Made by a program: the position numbers and the translations under genes | Part shown: in pieces, positions 15,979 through 25,354 of the stretch | Layout: each line of letters opens with the position of its first letter | Numbering within the stretch: the stretch's first letter is position 1 | Assembly (NCBI GenBank): GCA_020723345.1 | Contig: DYJA01000001.1 | Span: 179,602 to 243,601 of the forward strand | DNA from: Candidatus Aquidulcis sp. | GTDB lineage: Bacteria; Chloroflexota; Anaerolineae; UBA4142 | Reading direction: 5' to 3' | Length of the DNA stretch: 64,000 bases | Notes under the pieces: generated by a model | Database searches by the model: none | What the model saw: the letters and a program-made list of their open reading frames with translations, nothing else | What the model was told of the DNA's origin: nothing

Positions 15979-16788
15979 ATGCAGAAACGAACATCCTCTT
16001 TGGCGATGCTGAGTGCGCTGCTCGCGTTGACTGCGCTGATCATTGTCGTTCGAGCGCCGGTCGCGGCGCAAGGACCGACCGCGCCGACGGAAACGCCGAC
16101 GCTCGCGACGACGTTGCCGCTCACGGCTACGCCGACTGGGTCGCCAACTGCGTCGCCCACGCCGACGCCGACGTCGACTGCGACGCCAACGCCTTCACAC
16201 ACCCCAACCGCAACCGCCACATCCACGCCGACGGCGACGGCGACACCAACATCGACATCGACGCCGACCGCGACGCCAACTTTCACGCCGACCGCGCTTG
16301 AAATGGTCGCGACGACCGCGCAGAATTATTGGCATTTGCTCGCGCTGGGCAGCGCGCTCGTCTGCGTTTTGATCTTGCTGGCAATCGCGTTTTTGTTGCG
16401 CGGACGCGGCAAGAAACCGCCGACTGCTCCGGCGCAGGCGTTTCTCGTCAGTTCTCAAATACCGAATTTGGTCTTTCCGATTTCCGCTGACGCGGTGACG
16501 ATCGGGCGCGCCAAGGGCTGCGATATCCAAATCACGGAGAAGATGAAATTGCCCGGCGCAGACACGCTCTCGCGCTGGCACGCGCGTCTCGAAAAGCGCG
16601 GCGAGCGCTGGGTGCTGATCGACGGCGGCAAAGAGAATCAGCCGTCGACCAACGGCATCTTCGTCAACGATGTGCGTACACGCGAAAATTATATTCACGA
16701 CGGACTGGAAATTCGCTTGGGTCAGGTTCGTTTCACGTTTTATACGCAACTTCCGACTGAAGATCCAACGCAAGGAGGAACACGATGA
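15979..16788 (+). CDS. Membrane-anchored FHA protein with extracytoplasmic Thr-Pro region
   Basis: 269 residues: signal-like hydrophobic N-terminus (about 8-30), an extended Thr/Pro/Ala repeat (about 34-105) that should lie outside the cell, a membrane helix (about 118-142), and a cytoplasmic FHA domain (about 165-260) with [20 protein letters not shown] and [11 protein letters not shown] domains bind phosphothreonine peptides, fitting the kinases encoded downstream. The start at 15979 follows AAGGAG. The gene overlaps the next by four bases (ATGA), implying coupled translation. Confidence 0.85.
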   Translation: MQKRTSSLAMLSALLALTALIIVVRAPVAAQGPTAPTETPTLATTLPLTATPTGSPTASPTPTPTSTATPTPSHTPTATATSTPTATATPTSTSTPTATPTFTPTALEMVATTAQNYWHLLALGSALVCVLILLAIAFLLRGRGKKPPTAPAQAFLVSSQIPNLVFPISADAVTIGRAKGCDIQITEKMKLPGADTLSRWHARLEKRGERWVLIDGGKENQPSTNGIFVNDVRTRENYIHDGLEIRLGQVRFTFYTQLPTEDPTQGGTR

Positions 16789-18422
16789 GCCAGCCCCAAA
16801 TGATCGCGTGTCCGAATTGCGGCGCGATGAATCGCACGACCGCGCGCTTTTGTAGTCAATGCCGCGCGCCGCTCGTCGTGACGGAGCAACCGACGATCCG
16901 CTTGCCCGACGATTCCAAAGCGCCGTTTGCCGAACGTCGGACGCGGCGGCTGGGCGACTCTGGCAAATTTGCCGCGTTGCCGGAAGGCGCGCTCATCGGC
17001 AAGTACGAAGTGCGGCAATTGTTTCCCGCGCAGTCGGGCGTCCACAGTTATCTCGTCGCCGATGAGCGAAATGAATTATGCGTGCTGTTCGAAGCGGAAA
17101 ACCCGGAGCAGTGGAAAAAAGAAAAGTACTTGTTCGAATCACACATCGCGCATCCGGCGCTTGCGCTGCTGACCGATGTGTTCGAGCAAGTGCAGTACGC
17201 CAATCAGCGGCGCGCGTACCTCGTCACCGAATATCCGATGGCGCCGCTCGCGCAACTCGGCGCGCCGAGCGAATTCAACGTGCTGGCGTGGGGCGCGCAA
17301 TTGGCAGGCGGCTTGGCGTACTTGCACGAAAATAATCTCGCGCATGGCAACGTGCAACCCGCCAGTCTTGTGATGACTGGAAGCAGGCAAGTCAAATTGT
17401 GGAACCTGGCGGATACGCGCGCGCTCACACCCGAATTGCGCGATTGGGATATTCTCCAACTCGCCAAAGCGCTCTACCAATTTGCGATGCCGTCCGGTCA
17501 AGCCGTGCCGATGTTGTCGCCGGACGCGACGCGCGTGTTTGAGCGCGCGTTCGCGCAAGACCCGCGCCAACGCTATCACGACGCGCGCGCGTTCGCGGCG
17601 GATTTGGAACACGCACTCGACGCGCTGCGGCATCCGAAAGGGATCACGTGCAGCGTCGGGCGCATCACGGACGTGGGACAAAAACGCGAATTGAACGAGG
17701 ACGCGTTCGTCACACTCGATTTGCTTCAAGCGGTTCAGCAGGGCAGTCAGTCCATCGGTTTGTACGTCGTCGCGGACGGGATGGGCGGCGCGGTGGCGGG
17801 CGAAGTCGCGAGCAAAATGGTGACCCAGGTGATGGCGCGCCACGTGCTCACAGATGTTTTTAATCCGCAGTTTTCCGCGCAGCCCGCGCGCTTGGACTAT
17901 GGCGCGATTTTGCAAGCCGCGGTCGAGCAGGCGAACGCGGAAATTTTTCAGATGCGGAGCGCGGCGCGCACCGATATGGGATCGACGGTCGTCGCCGCGC
18001 TGGTGAGCGGCAATCGCGCGCACATCGTCAACGTGGGCGACAGCCGCGCGTATTGGATTGCGCCCGACCGCATCGAAAAAATCACCAAGGACCATTCGCT
18101 GGTGCAGGCGTTCGTGGATCGCAACGAGATCGGCGAAGACGACGTGTACACGCACCCGCAGCGCAATTTCATTTTGCGAAACGTCGGCGACAAGGCACAG
18201 GTGCAAGTCGATTCATTCACGCGCGCGTTCGAGCCGGGCGAGTATCTGCTGTTGTGTTCCGATGGTTTGTGGGAAATGGTTTATCCCAAGAGTCGCCTGC
18301 ACGAAATCGTCACGCACGCGCCGAGCGCGCAAGCAGCGTGCCAGCAACTCGTCGACGCCGCGAATAAAAATGGCGGCGACGACAACATCACCATCGTGCT
18401 CGTCAAGTTCGAAGCGACGTAG
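16785..18422 (+). CDS. Zinc ribbon - pseudokinase - PP2C phosphatase fusion
   Basis: 545 residues in three parts. A zinc ribbon ([18 protein letters not shown]) is followed by a kinase-like domain (about 68-280) that has lost its catalytic residues: the HRDxKxxN loop reads HGNVQPASL and the DFG position reads NLAD. A PP2C domain follows (about 290-545) with intact metal-binding motifs ([35 protein letters not shown]). It should remove phosphate from Ser/Thr residues, with the pseudokinase perhaps docking partner kinases. It overlaps the upstream FHA gene. Confidence 0.88.
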   Translation: MSQPQMIACPNCGAMNRTTARFCSQCRAPLVVTEQPTIRLPDDSKAPFAERRTRRLGDSGKFAALPEGALIGKYEVRQLFPAQSGVHSYLVADERNELCVLFEAENPEQWKKEKYLFESHIAHPALALLTDVFEQVQYANQRRAYLVTEYPMAPLAQLGAPSEFNVLAWGAQLAGGLAYLHENNLAHGNVQPASLVMTGSRQVKLWNLADTRALTPELRDWDILQLAKALYQFAMPSGQAVPMLSPDATRVFERAFAQDPRQRYHDARAFAADLEHALDALRHPKGITCSVGRITDVGQKRELNEDAFVTLDLLQAVQQGSQSIGLYVVADGMGGAVAGEVASKMVTQVMARHVLTDVFNPQFSAQPARLDYGAILQAAVEQANAEIFQMRSAARTDMGSTVVAALVSGNRAHIVNVGDSRAYWIAPDRIEKITKDHSLVQAFVDRNEIGEDDVYTHPQRNFILRNVGDKAQVQVDSFTRAFEPGEYLLLCSDGLWEMVYPKSRLHEIVTHAPSAQAACQQLVDAANKNGGDDNITIVLVKFEAT

Positions 18423-18444
18423 GACAAATTTGTAAATTTGTCCC
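18421..18444. repeat. GTAG-type palindromic mini-element
   Basis: GGACAAATTTGTAAATTTGTCC is preceded by GTA so that the TAG stop of the upstream gene overlaps the element. It is the same design as 23948, 45915 and 57321. Confidence 0.65.
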
Positions 18445-18466
18445 ACAATTTCGGCGGAGTCATTTG

Positions 18467-19801
18467 ATGGAATTGCTGCTCCAAGACCAGCCGTGTCCAT
18501 TCTGCGGCGCGCAGAACCGCGCGGGCGCGAAATTTTGTCATACATGCGGCAAGTCGTTTGGCGATTCGCCCACGTCAACGGAGCCGGTGGTTGACGCGGT
18601 GGTGTCGCCGCCGACAGACGCGCCACCCGCGCAACCAGAGCCATCGCCAACCCCGGCAGCATCGCCCGAAACGTTGCCGCGCTTGACGCCGGGCGCGCGC
18701 CTGTTCAATCGCTTTGAGATCATCGAAACGCTCGAAGCGACGAACGCGGTCACGCGTTACCGCGCGCGTGACGCGTTACGCTGCGCGGCGTGTCATGCGG
18801 AAAATCAGCCGGACGATCATTTCTGCGGTGATTGCGGGCGCGAGTTGGGCGAGACGCGCGGCGCGTGCATTTTGGAAGCGCGACGCGCGCCGCCGGATAT
18901 GACGCGCGCGCCGCCGAACGCGTTTATCGTAGACGCTTGGCTGTACGTGATCCAGTTCGAACCGCCGCAAGTCGAAACGAAGAAAAAGTTTCCGCGCGGC
19001 GTGCATCTCGCGTTCGGCTGCAAATCGGATCCTGGGTTAGCGCGCGGCGACGCGCCGGACGAGGACAGCGTCTTCGCCGCCGCATTCTCCGCGATTTACG
19101 AATCCAACGCGCAGCCGACGGTCGGGTTGTTCATCGTCGCGGACGGAATTGGCGGAAGCGACGCGGGCGAGGTCGCGAGCAAGGCGGGTGTCCAGACCGT
19201 CGTCGCGGAATTGACGACGCGCGTCATCGCGCGCGCACTCGCGGGCGAAGCGATTGGCGCCGACGCGGCGCGCGACGCGATCAAAGCGGCGATTCAAGCG
19301 GGCAACACCGCGGTGTACCAACTCGCGCGCGAGAAGCAAGTGGACATGGGCACGACGATCACGCTCGCGCTCATCGTCAATGACAACGCGTACATCGCGA
19401 ATGTCGGCGATAGCCGGACGTATTTGCTCGCCGGCGCGAAGATGGAACAGATCACGCAAGATCATTCGCTCGTCGCGAATCTCGTCGCCACGGGCGAGAT
19501 TCAACCCGAAGACATTTACACGCATCCGCATCGCAACGTGATTCTGCGCAGTCTCGGCGCGCATGAACGGGTGGAAATCGATCTGTTTCCGGCGGACGGC
19601 GGCGCGATCAAATTGCCGCCCGGCGCGCGCCTCTTGCTCTGCTGCGACGGCTTGTGGGAAATGGTGCGCGACGATGATCTAGAGCGCGCGCTCTTTGCGA
19701 CCGACGCGCCGCAAGCGATTTGCGAGCGACTCATCGCGAGCGCGAATGAGGCGGGCGGCGAAGATAATATCAGCGCAGTCGTGGTGAGTGTGGGAGAATG
19801 A
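18467..19801 (+). CDS. Double zinc-ribbon PP2C phosphatase with kinase N-lobe remnant
   Basis: 444 residues. Zinc ribbon 1 (CPFCGAQNRAGAKFCHTCG) is followed by a Pro-rich linker, a short stretch resembling the start of a Ser/Thr kinase N-lobe (FNRFEIIETLEATNAV), a second ribbon (CAACHAENQPDDHFCGDCG, about 106-124), and a PP2C domain (about 170-444) with EDSVF, VADGIGGSDAGE, MGTTITLAL, NVGDSRTY, CCDGLWEM and GGEDNIS. The ATG at 18467 is chosen over a TTG one codon earlier. The kinase part is nearly gone, the most reduced of three such fusions in the island. It ends two bases before the next start. Confidence 0.85.
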   Translation: MELLLQDQPCPFCGAQNRAGAKFCHTCGKSFGDSPTSTEPVVDAVVSPPTDAPPAQPEPSPTPAASPETLPRLTPGARLFNRFEIIETLEATNAVTRYRARDALRCAACHAENQPDDHFCGDCGRELGETRGACILEARRAPPDMTRAPPNAFIVDAWLYVIQFEPPQVETKKKFPRGVHLAFGCKSDPGLARGDAPDEDSVFAAAFSAIYESNAQPTVGLFIVADGIGGSDAGEVASKAGVQTVVAELTTRVIARALAGEAIGADAARDAIKAAIQAGNTAVYQLAREKQVDMGTTITLALIVNDNAYIANVGDSRTYLLAGAKMEQITQDHSLVANLVATGEIQPEDIYTHPHRNVILRSLGAHERVEIDLFPADGGAIKLPPGARLLLCCDGLWEMVRDDDLERALFATDAPQAICERLIASANEAGGEDNISAVVVSVGE

Positions 19802-19802
19802 A

Positions 19803-21476
19803 ATGCCCCTTTCGTCCGGTCAACTGATCGCACAACGCTACAAAGTAATGAGGGTGCTTGGACAAGGCGGGTTCGGCGCGGTTTATCTTGTCGAAGATAC
19901 GCGACTCGCCGGGCACAGGGTCGCGCTCAAAGAAACCTTCGACACCCAGCCCGAAGCGGTGCGTCAATTTCAACTCGAAGCGGAGATTCTCGCGCGGCTC
20001 AGTCATCCGGGGTTGGTGCGCGTCTCGGATCGTTTTGAAGAGCGCGGGCATCAATTTCTCGTGATGGATTTCGTCGAAGGCGACGATCTGATCGACTTGA
20101 TCCAACGCGGCGCGGCGAGTCACGCGCAAATTATCAAATGGATGATCGAGGTGTGCGACGCGGTGGCGTACCTGCACAGCCAAACCCCGCCGATCATTCA
20201 TCGCGACATCAAGCCGCCGAATATCAAAATTCGCCATGACGGGCGCGCGGTGCTCGTCGATTTCGGCATCGCCAAGGTGTACAATCCACAAAAGCAAACC
20301 GCGATGGTCGCGCGCGCGATCTCGACCGGCTTTTCGCCGCCGGAACAATACACCGGCGGCACCGACGCGCGCTCGGATGTGTACTCGCTCGGCGCGACAC
20401 TCTACTGCGCGCTGACCGCGACCATTCCGCCTGAAGCGCTCGACTTGGTGGATCAATCGGCGGTGCTGGCGCGCCCGCGCGAGATCAAACCGCAAATCAG
20501 TCCGGCGGTCGAGCAAGTGATTTTGAAAGCGATGTCGCTCAACCTTCTCGCGCGTTATCCAACCGCGCGCGAAATGATGTCCGCGCTGCAACAATGTTTG
20601 GGCGGCGCGGTCGTCGCGTCAATGTCCCCTTCGACTGTCGCTCAGGGTGCGTCGATCCAGCAACCGTTGATTCCCGCGCCGCCCGAGCGATTGCAGGGCG
20701 CGATTTGTCCGCGCTGCCGGCAGATAAATCGTCCGGGCGCGCGCTTTTGCCAGTTCGATGGGACGCCGCTCGTCCCTTCGACCGTCGCTCAGGGTGCGGT
20801 ATCATTCGCGCCGAGCGCGCCGGTGGTGACACCGCAGATGCGCTTTGAGTACGGCAATCGCCATTTTCGCAAAAAGGATTACGCGCGCGCGGTCGAAGAA
20901 TACGCGCAGGCGTTGCAAGGTGGGTTCGAGCACGTCGCGCTCTTTTACAATCTAGCCGGCGCGTACATCGAATTGCGGCGCATCAGCGAAGCGATTCCGG
21001 TGTTGCAGCGCGGCGTCGGCAAGTATCCGCAAGACGCGGGAATCTACGCGCTGCTCGGTCTGGCGTACATTCACTGGAATCAATTTACGCAAGCGGAGCA
21101 AGTGCTCCAGCGCGCGGTGCGCTTGGACGCGCGAAATTTCGAGGCGCACCTGTTCACGTCGATGCTGCATCGCCAACGGCAGCGACCCTCCGACGCGGTC
21201 AAATGGGCGCAAAAAGCGGTCCGGCTCGAGCCGAATGTTGCGGCGGGGCATTTTGCGCTCGGGCGAGCGTACGCGGCGCAGAAAAAATGGACCGACGCGA
21301 TTGCCGCGTTCAAGCGCGCCGCGCAGTTGGACGCGAACGATCCTGATCCACACGCGCATCTCGCGGCGTGTTATCTCGCGCTCAAGCAGAAAACCGCCGC
21401 GCGCGCGGCGGCGGAACGCGCGCGGCGGATCGATCCGAACAATCGGGCTGCGCAAGAGTTGTTGGATCGAATTTAG
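19803..21476 (+). CDS. Ser/Thr protein kinase with zinc-ribbon-like segment and TPR repeats
   Basis: 557 residues. The kinase domain (about 12-275) has all hallmarks: glycine loop LGQGGFGAVY, lysine in VALKE, HRDIKPPN and DFGIAK, and a PPEQY..TDARSDVYSLG segment. A partly degenerate zinc ribbon follows (CPRCRQINRPGARFCQFDG, last cysteine missing). The C-terminal 200 residues are TPR repeats (NLAGAYIEL.., GLAYIHWNQF.., AVRLEPN..), a protein-interaction scaffold. No membrane helix is seen, so it should be cytoplasmic. The linkers around the ribbon contain two in-frame copies of a dispersed repeat. Confidence 0.9.
   Translation: MPLSSGQLIAQRYKVMRVLGQGGFGAVYLVEDTRLAGHRVALKETFDTQPEAVRQFQLEAEILARLSHPGLVRVSDRFEERGHQFLVMDFVEGDDLIDLIQRGAASHAQIIKWMIEVCDAVAYLHSQTPPIIHRDIKPPNIKIRHDGRAVLVDFGIAKVYNPQKQTAMVARAISTGFSPPEQYTGGTDARSDVYSLGATLYCALTATIPPEALDLVDQSAVLARPREIKPQISPAVEQVILKAMSLNLLARYPTAREMMSALQQCLGGAVVASMSPSTVAQGASIQQPLIPAPPERLQGAICPRCRQINRPGARFCQFDGTPLVPSTVAQGAVSFAPSAPVVTPQMRFEYGNRHFRKKDYARAVEEYAQALQGGFEHVALFYNLAGAYIELRRISEAIPVLQRGVGKYPQDAGIYALLGLAYIHWNQFTQAEQVLQRAVRLDARNFEAHLFTSMLHRQRQRPSDAVKWAQKAVRLEPNVAAGHFALGRAYAAQKKWTDAIAAFKRAAQLDANDPDPHAHLAACYLALKQKTAARAAAERARRIDPNNRAAQELLDRI
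20626..20650. repeat. Dispersed repeat copy in frame in the TPR-kinase gene (first)
   Basis: CCCTTCGACTGTCGCTCAGG is the CCTTCGACT..CGCTCAGG arm of the element family at 2564 and 3218; it encodes PSTVAQGA. Confidence 0.65.
20774..20798. repeat. Dispersed repeat copy in frame in the TPR-kinase gene (second)
   Basis: CCCTTCGACCGTCGCTCAGG again encodes PSTVAQGA, on the other side of the zinc ribbon. Confidence 0.65.
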
Positions 21477-21486
21477 AGGATGCCGC

Positions 21487-22473
21487 ATGCCGCTGAATCC
21501 AAATCAAATTCTGCGCCAACGGTATCAAATTCATTCCTTGCTCGGTCAAGGCGGCTTTGGCGCGGTCTATCGCGCGCTGGATTTGAATTTGAATCGGTGG
21601 TGCGCGGTGAAAGAGAATTTGGGTTCATCGTCGACGGCGCAGCGGCAATTTGAACGCGAAGCGCAACTCCTCACGCGCGTCCGACATCCCAATCTGCCGC
21701 AAATTTGGGATTATTTTGACGAGTCGGGCGGACGGCAGTACCTGGTGATGGAATTTGCGCAAGGGGTGAACCTGAGTCAACTCGTTCGTCAACGCGGCGT
21801 GTTGACTGAGGCGCAAGCCGTTGCGTTCGCTTTGCGCGTGCTCGATGCGTTGGAATATTTGCACGCGCAAACGCCGCCGATCATTCATCGCGACGTCAAG
21901 CCGGAGAATATTCTTTTGACTCCCCAAGGGCGCGTCATGTTGGTCGACCTGGGAATTGCCAAACAACTGACCGGCAGCAACTCGACCCCTTCCGGGGCGC
22001 GCGGCGGCTCGCCGGGCTATGCGCCCCTGGAACAACTGAGTTCTGCCGGAACTGATCTGCGCGCAGATTTATACGCGCTGGGCGCGACGTTGTATTTTGC
22101 GCTGACCGGGCATCCGCCTCCCGACGCGGTGGATCGGGCGATGGGAAAGGAGTTGCCTTCGCCGCGGCAAATGAATCCGGCAATCTCAGCGCAACTCGAA
22201 CGCGCGATTCTGTACGCGCTGCAAGTGACCCCGGCGGATCGTCCGCAATCGGCGGCGGAGCTGCGCCGCGCGCTCACGGGAGCTGCGCCGCCGCGCGCCC
22301 GCGCCGTGCCGTTCCTGGAGCGCGTGGGACAAATCGGCTTGACGGTAGGCATCGGCGCGCAACTCATCATCGGACTGGCAACACTCATTCTGGTTTTGCT
22401 GGCGGTGCTGATCGCCGTCGGCTTTGTGGTGTACGCGATGAGCGTGCTGACTCGCGCGACCGGCGCGCCGTAA
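21487..22473 (+). CDS. Membrane-anchored Ser/Thr protein kinase
   Basis: 328 residues. Kinase domain (about 12-265) with LGQGGFGAVYRA, CAVKEN, HRDVKPEN and DLGIAK (DLG in place of DFG, a tolerated variant), and PLEQ..TDLRADLYALG. A hydrophobic segment follows (about 285-320) that should form one long or two short membrane helices; there is no sizeable extracytoplasmic domain. It starts 10 bases after the TPR kinase gene, and a foldback repeat separates it from the next gene. Confidence 0.88.
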   Translation: MPLNPNQILRQRYQIHSLLGQGGFGAVYRALDLNLNRWCAVKENLGSSSTAQRQFEREAQLLTRVRHPNLPQIWDYFDESGGRQYLVMEFAQGVNLSQLVRQRGVLTEAQAVAFALRVLDALEYLHAQTPPIIHRDVKPENILLTPQGRVMLVDLGIAKQLTGSNSTPSGARGGSPGYAPLEQLSSAGTDLRADLYALGATLYFALTGHPPPDAVDRAMGKELPSPRQMNPAISAQLERAILYALQVTPADRPQSAAELRRALTGAAPPRARAVPFLERVGQIGLTVGIGAQLIIGLATLILVLLAVLIAVGFVVYAMSVLTRATGAP

Positions 22474-22512
22474 TTCAACTGACGAGTTGGTGAATTAGAC
22501 TTTCGGGATTAA

Positions 22513-22594
22513 TTTTGGACACTGATAAACACAGGTGAACACAGATAGAGAATTGAAAATCAGTGTTAATCAGCGTTAATCTGTGTCCCAAAAA
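22513..22594. repeat. Foldback element with ACACAGAT-type units, copy 1
   Basis: TTTTGGACAC..AACACAGGTGAACACAGAT on the left pairs with GTTAATCTGTGTCCCAAAA on the right. Units such as ACACAGATGA step by about 10 bases. Related copies are at 24851 and 43372. The 181 bases between the flanking genes hold nothing else recognised. Confidence 0.75.
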
Positions 22595-22654
22595 GGGTTT
22601 GGGCTTTTTTCCGATAATGTCTATTTGATTCACTGACCAATTGGAGGTGATCCT

Positions 22655-23950
22655 ATGGCAGGCGAATTGAATCTTCAAGTGGCTTGGCTGCGCGACGCGG
22701 TCAACGCGAACGCGCCGACGCCGCAAATGCTGTATGCGCTGCTCGAGGCGCAGCCGACCGGCGCGCAGATCGCGACGACGCAAATGCCGCTCAACCTCAC
22801 GCTCGTGCTCGACCGCAGCGGCTCGATGAGCGGCGCGCGCATTCAAAATTTGCGCCAGGCGGTCAAGATGATGATCGACCAACTCCAGCCGACCGATTTC
22901 ATCGCGATTGTTCTCTTTGACGATCTGGTCGAAGTCAAATTGCCGAGTCAGGTGGCGGCGCACAAACAACAACTGCACGCGATTGCCGACGCGATCGACG
23001 ATCGCGGCGGCACGCAAATGTCGCTCGGCTTGCAGGCGGGCTTGCAAGAAGCGCAGCGCAACGCCGATCCCGGACGCGTCAACAAAATCGTCCTGCTGAC
23101 CGACGGCAATACCTGGGGCGACGAGCAGCAATGCTACGCGCTCGCGCAGCAAGCCGGACAAGCGCGCGTCCCGATCATCGCGCTCGGCTTGGGCTTGCCG
23201 CAGCCGATTGCCGCGCCCGGCGTTCCGCAGCCGGTCGGCGGCGCGGCGGACGATTGGAACCACGCCTTGCTCGACGGCATCGCGCAGCAGAGCGGCGGCG
23301 TCAGCGATCTGATCGAAACACCGGACAAGATCGTGCGCGTGTTTCAGGACATTGTCCGCAGCGCGCAGGCATCGGTCGTCCGCAACGCGGAGTTGCTTTT
23401 CCGTCTCTCCGCCGATGTGACGGCGCGCCAAGTGTGGCAAGTGACGCCGCTGATTTCCAATTTGAGTCAGCGCGCGATTTCGCCGCGCGATGCGCAGGTG
23501 ACGCTCGGCGACATTGAAAAGAATGTTGGCAAATCGGTGCTGGTCGAACTGACGGTGCCGCCGCGCGCGCCGGGCAAAACGCGCGTCGCGCAAGCCGAGG
23601 TGACGTACGACGTCCCGGCGGCGAATTTGACCGGGCAAAAGATGCGCGTTGATGTCATCGTGGAGTACGGCGCAGAATCGGCGATCAATTCGCGCGTGAT
23701 GAATCTGGTCGAGCGCGTGAACGCGCACAAGTTGCAGACGCGCGCGCTGCAAGACGCGAACGCGGGCAACGTCGCGGGCGCGACGCAAAAACTCCGGCAA
23801 GCCGCGACGCAATTGCTCAACCTGGGCGAAGCGGAACTCGCGCAGCAAGCGATGCAAGAGGCGCAGAATTTGCAGCAGCAAGGACAAATGTCGTCGGCGG
23901 GCACCAAGCGTTTGAATTACGGCACGCGTAAATTGACGCGCAACTTGTAG
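22655..23950 (+). CDS. Von Willebrand A domain protein
   Basis: 431 residues without signal peptide. A VWA domain (about 48-230) has the MIDAS motif DRSGSMS with later T (GGTQMS) and D (LLTDGNTWGD) residues. Next comes a beta-rich part (about 240-350), then a conserved helical C-terminus with VMNLVERVNAHKLQTRALQDA, GATQKLRQAAT and GQMSSAGTKRL. Two close paralogues (37976, 42093) share the layout. In TerY-P systems a VWA protein works with a PP2C and a kinase; that function is inferred here from neighbours. GGAGG precedes the ATG. Confidence 0.9.
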   Translation: MAGELNLQVAWLRDAVNANAPTPQMLYALLEAQPTGAQIATTQMPLNLTLVLDRSGSMSGARIQNLRQAVKMMIDQLQPTDFIAIVLFDDLVEVKLPSQVAAHKQQLHAIADAIDDRGGTQMSLGLQAGLQEAQRNADPGRVNKIVLLTDGNTWGDEQQCYALAQQAGQARVPIIALGLGLPQPIAAPGVPQPVGGAADDWNHALLDGIAQQSGGVSDLIETPDKIVRVFQDIVRSAQASVVRNAELLFRLSADVTARQVWQVTPLISNLSQRAISPRDAQVTLGDIEKNVGKSVLVELTVPPRAPGKTRVAQAEVTYDVPAANLTGQKMRVDVIVEYGAESAINSRVMNLVERVNAHKLQTRALQDANAGNVAGATQKLRQAATQLLNLGEAELAQQAMQEAQNLQQQGQMSSAGTKRLNYGTRKLTRNL

Positions 23951-23972
23951 GGCAAATTTGAAATTTGCCCAA
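23948..23972. repeat. GTAG-type palindromic mini-element
   Basis: GGGCAAATTTGAAATTTGCCC with the VWA stop codon TAG (23948-23950) overlapping its first base. Confidence 0.65.
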
Positions 23973-23990
23973 CTTTCGAGGAGGATTCGT

Positions 23991-24824
23991 ATGAATTGCC
24001 CAAAGTGCAACGCGCAAGTTATGTCCGGCTCGGAATTTTGCGATCAGTGCGGCGCGCCGCTCAAAGCCGCAGCACCCGCGCCAACTCCCGTTGCGCCGCC
24101 GCCCGCGCCCAGCGCGCCTGCCGCGCCGCCCGTACCTGTCGCGTCACCCGCGCCCAGCGCGCCGCCGGCACCTGCTGCGCCAGTCGCGCCGAGCGTGCCG
24201 CCACCGGTGCCTGCCGCGCCAGTCGCGTCCGCCGCGACGATCAAATGTACGACGTGCGGGCAGGAAAATCCGATGGGAAATCAATTCTGTGATAACTGCG
24301 GTGCGCCGGTCGCCGCGCCTGCGCCGGTGCCGCCGCCAGCCCCGCCGGCAGCCGCCGCGCCGCCGACCGAGCCGATGCCGGTGCCTGCGCCCGTGCCCAT
24401 CGCGCCGCCGCCTCTGCCTGCCACGCCCGCGCCATCGCCAACGCCCGCGCGTCCGCAAATGATTCCGGCGACTCCGGCGTCGCAGCCCGTTCCGCCGGGG
24501 CATCCGCGCATCGTCGTGATGCCGAATCAGACGTACTTTGATCTGAGCGGTCGCGCCGAAATCGTCATCGGTCGCCTCGATCCGATCACGCCGGTGATTC
24601 CGGATATCGATTTGACCGCGCACGGCGGCGACGACGCGGGCGTCTCGCGCCAGCACTGCCGCATCACGCTCGCGGGCAATCAATATTTTGTCGAAGATCT
24701 GGGAAGTAGCAACGGCACGTCGATCAATTCGGTGTTGATTCAACCGAACGTCCGCACCGCGCTGAACAACGGCGATCAATTGCGCCTGGGTCGGCTCGTG
24801 CTGAATTTTTTCACCGGTCAATGA
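23991..24824 (+). CDS. Double zinc-ribbon FHA protein
   Basis: 277 residues: zinc ribbon 1 (CPKCNAQVMSGSEFCDQCG), Pro/Ala-rich linker, zinc ribbon 2 (CTTCGQENPMGNQFCDNCG), a second Pro-rich linker, then an FHA domain (about 180-277) with IGRLDP, SRQHCRI and GSSNGTSINS. No membrane helix. It should read threonine phosphorylation in the cytoplasm. It directly follows a VWA gene; the same VWA then ribbon-FHA order is repeated at 42093-44131, indicating a duplicated unit. GAGGAGG precedes the ATG at 23991. Confidence 0.88.
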   Translation: MNCPKCNAQVMSGSEFCDQCGAPLKAAAPAPTPVAPPPAPSAPAAPPVPVASPAPSAPPAPAAPVAPSVPPPVPAAPVASAATIKCTTCGQENPMGNQFCDNCGAPVAAPAPVPPPAPPAAAAPPTEPMPVPAPVPIAPPPLPATPAPSPTPARPQMIPATPASQPVPPGHPRIVVMPNQTYFDLSGRAEIVIGRLDPITPVIPDIDLTAHGGDDAGVSRQHCRITLAGNQYFVEDLGSSNGTSINSVLIQPNVRTALNNGDQLRLGRLVLNFFTGQ

Positions 24825-24850
24825 TGTTCGCGTGGGACGTGCTGAAAAGC

Positions 24851-24920
24851 AATTGGACACAGATGAACACAGATTTACACAGATCAGAATCAGTGTTTAT
24901 CAGTGTCTATCTGTGTCCTA
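24851..24920. repeat. Foldback element with ACACAGAT-type units, copy 2
   Basis: AATTGGACACAGATGAACAC on the left, ATCTGTGTCCTAA on the right. Three ACACAGAT units step by about 10 bases, answered by TCAGTGTTTA/TCAGTGTCTA on the other arm. Confidence 0.75.
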
Positions 24921-24939
24921 ACTCTGGGAGAGAAGCTTT

Positions 24940-25341
24940 ATGAACCGAGTCGCGATTCGACGCGTTGAGCCGCACTCTGCGTTCAAATTCGGCTGCGTGC
25001 TGGGCGCGCTGTTCAATTTCGCGCCGGGTGTGATCTGCGCGCTGATCGCGCGCTGGCTGATCGCGTCGCTGCGCGCGCTGCTGGAGGGTTGGCAGAACGT
25101 CGAGATCGCGAATATTCTTGGGCAGAGCGTGCGCGCGAATCTGACGCAGCAACTCGGACTGGACGCCGCGCTCAAGACGCTGCGAACGCTCGATGGAATG
25201 GCGTGGCTCGTCGCGCTGCTGATTGTGCTGGCGATCAGTTTGCTCGGCGGCGCGTTGATGAGCGCGATGACCGGATTCAGCGCGACGGTTTACAATGTCG
25301 TGGCGCGCGTCTCCGGCGGTGTGCGCGTGGAATTGGAATGA
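24940..25341 (+). CDS. Small membrane protein resembling DUF3566
   Basis: 133 residues with two membrane helices (about 18-40 and 88-110). The start (RVEPHSAFKFG) and the end (YNVVARVSGGVRVELE) resemble DUF3566 membrane proteins known mainly from Actinobacteria; this is pattern recognition, not a search result. It lies 13 bases upstream of the zinc-ribbon beta-domain gene and is likely co-expressed. Function unknown. Confidence 0.6.
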   Translation: MNRVAIRRVEPHSAFKFGCVLGALFNFAPGVICALIARWLIASLRALLEGWQNVEIANILGQSVRANLTQQLGLDAALKTLRTLDGMAWLVALLIVLAISLLGGALMSAMTGFSATVYNVVARVSGGVRVELE

Positions 25342-25354
25342 GCCAGGAGGAACG

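Noticed and set aside
22475-24010. A 511-codon open frame on the - strand over a VWA gene
   Set aside because: It is complementary to a well-supported VWA protein and has histidine/arginine-rich composition typical of antisense frames.
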